Below, piece by piece: positions 56,199 through 64,000 of a stretch of DNA of 64,000 nt. The position numbers and the translations under genes were made by a program. Position 1 is the first letter of the stretch. Each line of letters begins with the position of its first letter. The DNA is from Porpolomopsis calyptriformis (taxonomy: Eukaryota > Basidiomycota > Agaricomycetes > Agaricales > Hygrophoraceae), in the NCBI GenBank assembly GCA_951640195.1, contig OX621175.1:620001-684000 (forward strand). Reading direction: 5' to 3'. The notes below the pieces were generated by a model. It had not been told where the DNA came from and did not search any database. It saw only the letters and a list, made by a program, of their open reading frames with translations.

Positions 56199-59100
56199 AT
56201 GTCCAGCGCCCACATCCACGACAGTACGTTCAACGTTGTAGGGGGTAATCAAGTCAACCAAAACATCTATCATATCAATTCGCAAGGTGATTTTGGCGCC
56301 ATAGGACGATGATTCCGTCCGTCACTGCATTCTCAAAAAGCGATATAAATGACCAAGGCATTCTAGACGAACACCCTCCACATGCCCTCTTTTCTCCTTT
56401 CAACTGCAAAGATCGAGCGCGATGCCTGGAGGGTACAAGAACAGACATTCTTGATCAGATTTTCCGCTGGATTGGTATTGGCAATTCACAACCTCCGGTT
56501 CTGAATAGAGTTGCCAACGCCGGGGATGCCTGCATATTTTGGATCAACGGATCGGCTGGGACTGGGAAAACGACGATTGCTTACACCGTTGCGGAGGTGT
56601 GTAAAGCCTATGGTGTGCTTGGCGCGAGCTTCTTCTGCTCTCGAGACGACGCAGATTGCAGCAATCCGAATCTGATTTTCACGACTATCGCCCACCAGCT
56701 AGGAATGTTCAACCCTTTGTTCCGAGCAGAGGTTACTCGTGCCATGAAAGCGAATCACGACATTGGCTATACGACTCCTTCATATCAATTTGAAGAGCTT
56801 ATCATCAAACCTCTTCGCTCCCTTGAAAACTTGTTTCCTCCATGTGTTGTTGTATTGGATGCACTTGATGAGTGCAAAGAGGCTGGGACAACATCTATCA
56901 TTTTATCGTCACTTTCTCGTCACGTCGATGGACTGTTCCCATTGAAGTTCTTGTTGACAAGTCGACCGGAAACTCACATTACCACTGTCTTTAAATCACC
57001 CGATTTGAGCCCCGTCACTCGGCGATGCGTTTTGCATGAAGTGGAATTAGGAGTCGTACAGGCCGATATCGAATGCTACCTTCGGACAAAACTCGCTCTA
57101 ATAAGAGCATTCTATCATCTTGAACATGAATGGCCCTCTGTAGCAGATATCCATACCCTGACGCAGATGTCTTTTGGCCTATTCATCTTCGCGTCAACCT
57201 CCATCAGATTCATTGAAGATCCAAACTATTCTGACCCGAAACACCAACTTATGCGTCTTCTATGCGGTTCTCCCACGTCAACGGAAGACACGTCTCCACA
57301 TTATAGCCTTGATCAACTATACGCTCAAGTGTTGAACCATGCGTTTCCTAACATATCCGCTCATCTTTCTGGTCGACTGAAAATGATTCTGGGCACGATC
57401 GTTCTGCTCCGAGATCCCCTTTCGCCACCTGCTCTTGAACAATTACTAGGCATGCCATCACGGACGGCGGGAGCGGCGCTTCAACGTCTTCATTCGGTTA
57501 TCATGGTTCCCGATGATGACACGCAAGTGATTCGAACCCTTCATCCATCATTTTTCGACTTTATAACCAATCCGACTCGATGTCTGAATCCGAAATATGT
57601 TGTTGAACCCCAGGCGCAACATACATTACTTTCGTGTGCTTGTCTATCTGCCATGAAACAGCTGAAACGAGATGTATGTGCGATAAGAAATCCGTCGTTG
57701 CTCAATACCGAGGTGGACAACCTGCCGATGCGTGTCATGACCTGCATCCGACCTGAACTTCAGTATGCGTGTCGTCATTGGTATCGGCACCTGGAAAATT
57801 CGGCGTTCTCTGACATCCTTGTCGACCTTGTGAACGAGTTTTGCTTGAAATATCTACTTTATTGGCTTGAGGCACTCAGTTTGATGGGAGATCTTCGAAA
57901 TGGCCTGCTTGGATTAGATGCGGCACAAAAGACGATTGCCGTATGTTCTCTTCTTTCACTTGAATGGACAATGCTCATCTTATTCCACAGAAAGCCGACA
58001 AAGGTATGACTGATGCCAAGGATTTACTTCATGATTGTGAACGGTTTACCCGAGAATTTTTCTGGATCATCAGCCGTTCTTCGCTTCAAATATACCATTC
58101 TGCGTTACTGTTCACTCCTCGGGAAAGCTCAATGAAAAGGATATATGGGAGAGAGCTGGATGTTCCAGTGAAAATATACCGTGGATTGGAGGAGAGGTGG
58201 AATTCATGCATACGGACGATGGAAGGACATTCCAATGAAGTTCTGTCAGTTTCATTCTCCGCAGACGGCATGCGTATTGTGTCTGGATCTCACGACAATA
58301 CTGTTCGTCTGTGGGACGCAGTGAGCGGTGCACATCTCAATACTCTCGAGGGACATTCTAGTTCAGTGCAATCGGTCGCCTTTTCCCCCAATGACACCCG
58401 TATCGCCTCTGGATCCACCGACGGTACTGTTCGTCTATGGGATGCAGTCAGCGGTGCACATCTGAACACCCTCGAGGGGCATTCCAACTGGGTACTATCG
58501 GTTGCGTTCTCCCCAGATAGCACGCGTATCGCCTCTCGATCTTTCGACAATACTGTTCGGCTGTGGGACATAGCCAGCGGTACACATATGAACACCCTTG
58601 AAGGGCATTCCAACTCGGTATCCTCTGTCGCATTTTCCCCCGATGGCACGCGTATCGTGTCTGGATCCTTCGATAATACTGTTCGGCTGTGGGACGCAGT
58701 CAGCGGTGCACATGTGAACACCCTCGAGGGGCATTCCAGCTGGGTACAATCGGTCGCCTTCTCCCCAGATAGCACGCGTATCGCCTCTGGATCTTTCGAC
58801 AATACTGTTGGGCTGTGGGACATAGTCAGCGGTACACATATGAACATCCTTGAAGGGCATTCCAACTCGATATCCTCTGTCGCATTTTCCCCCGATGGCA
58901 CGCGTATCGTATCTGGATCCTTCGATAATACTGTTCGGCTGTGGGACGCAGTCAGCGGTGCACATGTGAACACCCTCGAGGGGCATTCCAACTGGGTACA
59001 ATCGGTCGCCTTCTCCCCTGATGGCACGCGTATTGTGTCTGGATCACAAGACAAGACTGTTCGGCTGTGGGACGTAGTCAATTGCGCACATATGAACACC

Positions 59101-60003
59101 CTTGAAAGGCATTCCCACTTCATCGCACTCTCCCCTGATGGCACGCATATCCTGTCTGGATCCATTAATAGTGTTTGTCTATGGGACGCAGTCAGCGGCG
59201 CACATTTGAACACCCTTAGAGGACTTTTTGATCGAGTTCTGTCGGTTGCATTCTCCCCTGATGGCACGCGTATCGTGTCTGGATCCAGTGACAAGACCGT
59301 TCGGCTGTGGGACATAGTCAATGGCGCACATATGAACGTCCTTGAAGGACATTCCGACCTCGTGTATTCTGTCGCGTTCTCCCCTGATGGCAGGCGTGTT
59401 GTTTCCGGATCTTTCGACCATACCATTCGGCTGTGGGACGCAGTCAGCGGCGCACATCTGAACACCTTCGAGGGACATTCCGACTCCATAAGATCGGTCA
59501 CATTCTCCCCTGATGGCACGCGTATCGTGTCTGGATCCCAAGACCATACTGTTTGTCTATGGGACGCAGTCAGCGGTGCACATCTGAACACCCTCGAGGG
59601 ACATTTCGATTGGGTACAATCGGTCGCATTCTCCACGAGTGGCACGTTCATCGTGTCTGGATCCGACGACAATACGGTCCGTCTTTGGGATGCACTCAGC
59701 GGTGCACATCTGAAGACCCTCACAACACATTTCAGCTCGGTTGAATCGGTCGCGAAGTCTTGTGATTTAAGCCAGACCTCGTTTACCGACGGCTCAAAAA
59801 CAACTTGTCCAGTGTTTGGTTATATTGCGGAAGACGGCTGGGTCCACTCAATTATTTTGAATCGACGCATTTGCTGGATTCCGCTCTCTTATAGACCCTA
59901 CCACCTTGTTACGAACGCAAATCGTGTAGTATTCGTCACAAGGGATGGTCGTCTCGTTCTCCTTGAGTTTCAATACCCAGACGTAACCTGTAGTGGTCGG
60001 TAG
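56199..60003 (+). CDS. NACHT-WD40 (NLR-like STAND) protein, right copy, 1227 residues
   Basis: Inverted partner of the gene at 24140-27956. Exons 56199-56286, 56358-57940, 57991-60003; GT-AG, exact phase. Start MSSAHIHDSTFNVVGGNQVN. NACHT: NGSAGTGKTTIAYTVAEVCK near residue 92, VVVLDALDECKEAG near 195, LLTSRPETH. Twelve WD40 repeats at 58.2-59.7 kb (one shortened, ERHSHFIALSPDGTHIL), then the same degenerate C-terminal blade as the left copy (FGYIAEDGWVHSI, RRICWIPLSYRP). The NACHT halves of the two copies are nearly identical while the WD40 blades differ more in sequence and order, as in HET-E-type genes where repeats are reshuffled. No N-terminal effector domain is evident, so how it signals is unknown. 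Confidence 0.93.
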
Positions 60004-60024
60004 CTCTTCCATGGTCTTGTGGGC

Positions 60025-60117
60025 TCATCATTAATTTCAGAAGTTGTGGTACTGTTCTGGTTGATGTTTTCGCAACCTACTTTATGGTATGTAGGTAAAA
60101 ATTTTCAGAATAGAAGG
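60025..60117. repeat. Direct repeat left of the Crinkler-type gene
   Basis: TCATTAATTTCAGAAGTTG, TTTCGCAAC, TTATGGTA, ATGTAGGTAA and TTCAGAATAGAA occur in this order here and at 62478-62605. Together they bracket the Crinkler-type gene. Confidence 0.75.
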
Positions 60118-60240
60118 AACTCTCGATGAATAGCACATGCACAAGTTCATTAAGATGATACGTGGGGTTGATGGAAGCTAAAATAGCGCCAATGCTTGCG
60201 CAAGGCCACTGCAGAAATGGTTCAACAAGGTATTTCCCTC
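60118..60240 (-). pseudogene. Orphan fragment of acyl-CoA synthetase exon 2 region
   Basis: CTAAAATAGCGCCAATGCTT and flanks match 55310-55440 and 22195-22330. It is a lone piece just upstream of the Crinkler-type gene, left by rearrangement. Probably part of that gene's promoter now. Confidence 0.8.
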
Positions 60241-60282
60241 TCCGACTGAAATAGATGGTGAGATCGATCTTCCGATGACCTC

Positions 60283-62409
60283 ATGCTCCAACTCAACTGC
60301 TTGCCCCTCGGTGATCCCCCAAAGCGAGCCTTCCCTATCAAGATTGACGAGGGGGAGACAGTCGGCTATTTGAGAGAGATCATCAAGGAAAAAAAGAAAC
60401 CTGAGTTTGACCACCTTTCTGCCAACTCACTCAAGCTTTCCCTGGTGAGCGGTCTTGACTTTAGCTGGTTCCACAGGCTTATGGTCGCCCGACAGGTATC
60501 CATCCCTTACCTCAATACCAAAGCCCCACTACAAGAATCCCAGCCTCGGCCAATGGATCCTTTCGACAGGCTGGATGAGTATTTTCCTCAACATCAACAT
60601 CCCGAGTATGGCCACATTCACATCCTAGTGGAGGCGCCCCCTATGGCTGAACCTGGTACTTTACTCTCCATCTTCCCCATGTTGAAGATTACTGATGGCG
60701 TGTCTTCACGTTACCTCGCCTTTTGTCGTGGATTTATATCACCTCATTGCATTCATATGGCTCTCGCTGCCTTTTCCATTGCAGCCACTGGATCAAAGCG
60801 GCCATTTGATGAAGGTACTATGCTTGATTCTGATGTTTTCATGCGACAGAGCTGACAATTTGGATCCTTTCAACAGCAATGGACCTGACCGACGAGTATT
60901 GTCTTAAACTTGTGCGGCGATTCGATTCCATTCCAAGACACGCCTCTGAGATCGCACATCTCGTTCGAACTCGTCTCCTGAACAGAATACCTGTGATACG
61001 CTATTTCTTCAGGAAGATAGAGCTCGAGGTTTGTTCATTCGGAGGTCCCTGTTCTGTTGTCCTCGCTGATCTCTTCCACTTGTTAGCATTCCCCGATGTT
61101 AAATCATTTCGAGCCCATTAACGGCGGCGAACTTGCCATGACCATTACGAATGCGTTGCGAGACACCACTGGCTTAAATGCTGCGGCAGGTCGGTCAGAG
61201 GATATGCTGCATAGCCCCGTGGACATGATGGTCAGACATCCCCTAGAGGTCATCCAGAGAAGTTTAGGCAAACACCTGCCGATTGAGATGGATAGAAACA
61301 GGGTGGATGAGTACGTTCTTACTCATGTCGATCATGGTGGTCATTACTTACGTTCATTTCTTGTCACAGAGGGACGAATTTACAAGCGCCCAGACTTCCT
61401 CCTCTGGATACATAATGTGCTTATATTCTGGGGTGAGGAGTCAGCCAACCTCGGTGCTAAGAAGGACCTTGACAGAAAATTTCAACATATCGATCCCGTT
61501 GCTTTCGGCGACGTCCAGTTCATGATATGTTATACTATGGATGCGCCCAAGATTCGCTTCTATGCCGTAGACAAAGATTCAAGGCAAAGGCGAACAGACC
61601 CCTTCGTGCCGCTCACGGAAGAACTGGACTTAACCTTTTTCAACAATCGATTCGAGGTCCTACAGACGATTATCAATATTTCGCGCCTCTTGGTGACGAT
61701 CAAGGACGTTCTTCCTGTCGTTTCCTATCCTCTCAATAAAAAGATAAAGTATGGGGCGACGGAAATAACCTACAATCCTGCAAGTGTCGAGAAGAAACTC
61801 CCAGTCACCAATCTCCCATATAGCCGACCAAATCTGCAATCTCGTATCAACTTCCTTTCTGGAATGTATTCGCACGCCAAAAGTCATCGCGGCCTCGCCC
61901 AGGTCATGGATGGTCCCCGATTGACCCAACAAAACACTCATTACAAGGTTACTTTGACTACCAGAGGGATCTCACGAGAACCGAATACCGAAGGCGAGCT
62001 ACGAGCTATGACAAAAGACATAGTTTCTGGGCTGGCTTGGTTGCATGGTGGAGATTACCTTCACTGCGATGTCCGCCATCCGAACATCGTCTATGATCCT
62101 GCTAAAGGCCAGTGGGTTCTAATCGATTTTGAGCATGGAAACTCAGCGAGGGGGAGCCGATCCAAGAGCAAAAAGAGCAAAAACGTACACGTTGACGGTC
62201 CGCTGAAAGATTGGGACAATAAAACACTGGATGATGGCATCTACACCATGGCCTCTGAGATGTATCAGTTTGGGAAATTGCTGAGTGGTCTGTCGGAAGA
62301 TGGGAAATTGCTCAGTGGCAACTTGTCAAAAGATGGGCAAGCCTTTATAATGGGGTTGTGTAAGAAACAGATGACAGCCAAACAAGCACTCGAGCATGAA
62401 TGGATGTGA
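60283..62409 (+). CDS. Crinkler-type ubiquitin-like header plus kinase-like protein, 608 residues
   Basis: Exons 60283-60444, 60496-60655, 60785-60814, 60877-61028, 61087-62409; GT-AG, exact phase. The N-terminus LNCLPLGDPPKRAFPIKIDE, ETVGYLREIIKEKKKPEF, LVSIPYL matches the ubiquitin-like header of Crinkler/CRN proteins (LxLWxVxI region). The C-terminal half looks like a divergent protein kinase: LVSGLAWLHGGDYLHCDVRH with the HxD-type loop (HCD-x3-N near residue 493), then VLIDFEHGNS in place of DFG near 513, and a C-terminal KQALEHEWM typical of kinase lobes. Family knowledge: such proteins occur in oomycetes and fungi as effectors or in inter-organism conflict. No signal peptide is visible. 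Lies between NACHT-WD40 and hydroxylase only in the right-hand arrangement. Confidence 0.78.
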
Positions 62410-62729
62410 TCTCTGTTGCTGTTACAGGAATAAAATATGTTTATTGTCAGATCTCTGATTTCTGGCTCTTCCGTGCCCCTTCATTAATTTCAGAAGTTGC
62501 TGTACATGATATTAACAATTGCTTTCGCAACGTCCAAGTTTCTTATGGTATTGACAAAGATGTAGGTAATTTTTGATATTTGACGGCAGATTCAGAATAG
62601 AACTAAGTGTTGAATCGACACCTTCCGGCCAACCGAGCAAGGATGCCAGAGGGAAAGTGCCATACAGGCCCTCGTCTAGCCAGTTTACGAAAGTCAAATT
62701 TCTCGTGCGAAAGTGTATCTGAGCGGGCC
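62410..62729. repeat. 3' spacer of the hydroxylase with the right direct repeat
   Basis: 320 bp between two convergent genes. 62478-62605 is the longer version of the repeat at 60025-60117. No gene seen. Confidence 0.7.
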
Positions 62730-64000
62730 TTAAACTGGGAGGACGGTATTGAAAACCACGTCCCAAATCTTGCCTGAGTGAAAAAGTACACGTCAGCGTT
62801 TCGTCGGTCGAATTACGGTTGAAGGGAAGAAATTAAAAGGCACGCAACTGGTGACGCCAAAACCCAGCTCAAAGTTTTTGTAGTGGTGCGCGAGATGGTA
62901 TTTCTTCATCTCCCTCAGGTATTTAGGCAGCGTCGTGTGGTGGAGCCTGTCATAGCAAAGGTTGAATCTGGAGAAGCAAGGGATGGAAATAGAATGCTAC
63001 CCACGCATAGTGCATGCAATCATATATAACATCTTTGAACCGAGAAGTTGGATCAAAATGAATAAGAAAGCGTTTGCCACTGGAAATAGAACGGACGTAC
63101 AAAACGTAAATGCGCCCGCAATGATACCGTTTGCGATAGGCGTCGGAAATAGCACATATGAAAGCCGCGTGAATGGATACTGGAGGGCACAGAACAGTAA
63201 CGGAGGCATCACGAGTCTCAATCTGGCATGAGCAGACGATGAAAAGGGTTTTCGGGGTAGATATAAGGGTACGCACCGATCCATGGGTAAGAAGTGATGT
63301 ATTCCATGCAACAAGAAGTGCACAGTCAGGAACAGTGGGCGATCGGGCAGCCACTCATCAATATGAAATAAAAAGCGATGGAATCCGTATTCCAACATCG
63401 TCCACATGACATTTCCCGTGAAGAAGCACACGAGGGTCTTTGTGACAGCTTCTAAAGACATTTTATGGAAGGAAAACAGGGGAAGAAGGGGAGAGGTCGC
63501 AAAAGGTGGGAGGGGCCCGGCGAATTGAAGGACGGAGCGAAGGAAAAGGCAGGCAGCTATGGGAAGCCACACGAGCGGCACTACGTACCAGACTGTGCGG
63601 GAAGTGAGCTACGGGGGGAAAGGAATTGTGAGTTTGGGGTACGAAAATATTGGTAGAATATCCAAACCTCGAGGTAGTCAGGACCAAAGAGACGGGCAGA
63701 CTCAGATAAATGACGTGGTTGGTGAACTTGCTTTAAATAGTAGGATTTGCTGAGGGTCTATAAGTACGGGCCGCTGGGAAGGGCGACCGAGATACCTGAA
63801 ATTCGCCTCCCAGACTTGGCGCAGCAAGGGCCTACGTAAATCCAGGAACTGATTTTTTTCAAAATCCTCCTTTGGCTTCGTGTCATCCGGGTGGAAATCA
63901 TCGGTTGCTTCCCAGTCTGTAATAAATTGTTCAAAAAGGCATACAAACTTGGCCATATTAGTGGACTGACCTTCTCGTACAATGCTATCGTCGTTCCCTA
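62730..64000 (-). CDS. SCS7: Fatty-acid 2-hydroxylase (Scs7/FA2H type), 5' end beyond the window
   Basis: ER membrane di-iron enzyme adding the 2-OH to the fatty acid of ceramides. Visible exons: from 64000 to 63971, then 63916-63796, 63749-63668, 63608-63277, 63222-63101, 63032-63005 (28 nt), 62946-62849, 62773-62730. The visible start (GNDDSIVRED) is the linker after a cytochrome-b5 domain that must lie outside. Histidine boxes are all present: HRFLFH, HFLLHGIHHFLP, HYALHH, HLAHHYKNFELGFGVTS. Hydrophobic segments VVPLVWLPIAACLFLRSVL and ANGIIAGAFTF flank them. Ends KIWDVVFNTVLPV. All junctions are GT-AG and in phase, in contrast with the broken left copy. Its orientation is opposite to that copy. 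Confidence 0.92.

Noticed and set aside
1..64000. CRISPR arrays, rRNA or tRNA genes
   Set aside because: No regular spacer array was seen and none is expected in a fungus; no recognisable rRNA block or tRNA was noticed, though tRNA genes are hard to exclude by eye.

Overview
The window is nuclear DNA of a basidiomycete fungus, most likely an Agaricomycete mushroom. Genes are split by many 45-70 bp GT-AG introns, some exons are only 10-24 nt, and the gene families fit: a WOPR regulator, NACHT-WD40 NLR-like proteins, a Crinkler-type protein, CaaX lipopeptide pheromone precursors and chromodomain Ty3/gypsy elements. Gene models were built by hand from splice motifs and phase; nothing was searched against a database.

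Left part (1-17.4 kb) is a compact housekeeping block: B-type cyclin (cut by the window edge), Rpn1 of the 26S proteasome, a small CBS-domain protein, a seven-TM receptor-like protein, TFIIF beta, a MutY-type adenine glycosylase, a DNAJC11-like protein (with an apparent one-base frame break) and a WOPR transcriptional regulator. Intergenic gaps run from 68 to about 600 bp.

Right part (17.6-64 kb) is rearranged and transposon-rich. It holds three copies of a module made of an unknown membrane-type protein (intact once, at 17.6-19.7 kb) followed by a 39-residue CaaX pheromone precursor (20.1, 29.6 and 52.5 kb). An acyl-CoA synthetase is a deletion-riddled pseudogene near copy 1 and an intact 15-exon gene near copy 3. 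A fatty-acid 2-hydroxylase is a pseudogene at 22.7-24.0 kb and apparently intact, though cut by the edge, at 62.7-64 kb. Two intact NACHT-WD40 genes (24.1-28.0 kb minus, 56.2-60.0 kb plus) are inverted relative to each other together with the hydroxylase. A Crinkler-like ubiquitin-fold plus kinase gene (60.3-62.4 kb) sits between NLR and hydroxylase only in the right copy.

Between pheromone copies 2 and 3 lies about 21 kb of nested retrotransposons. A Ty3 chromovirus (30.8-45.1 kb, target duplication ATCCAA) is interrupted in its protease by a second chromovirus on the other strand (33.8-40.9 kb, target duplication CCTCC), which carries a solo-LTR-like insert. Remains of a third element follow (45.1-51.85 kb), with an insertion that contains an intact three-exon gene. 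LTR divergence in the second element is entirely transitions, mostly at CpG, and ten of the eleven in-frame stops in the first element's long pol stretch are TGA, as expected from deamination of CGA codons.

The most interesting reading is a pheromone and non-self-recognition island: a multi-copy CaaX pheromone locus (possibly part of a B mating-type region, although no STE3-type receptor is in the window) interleaved with NLR-like and Crinkler-like genes and heavily methylated or mutated transposons.
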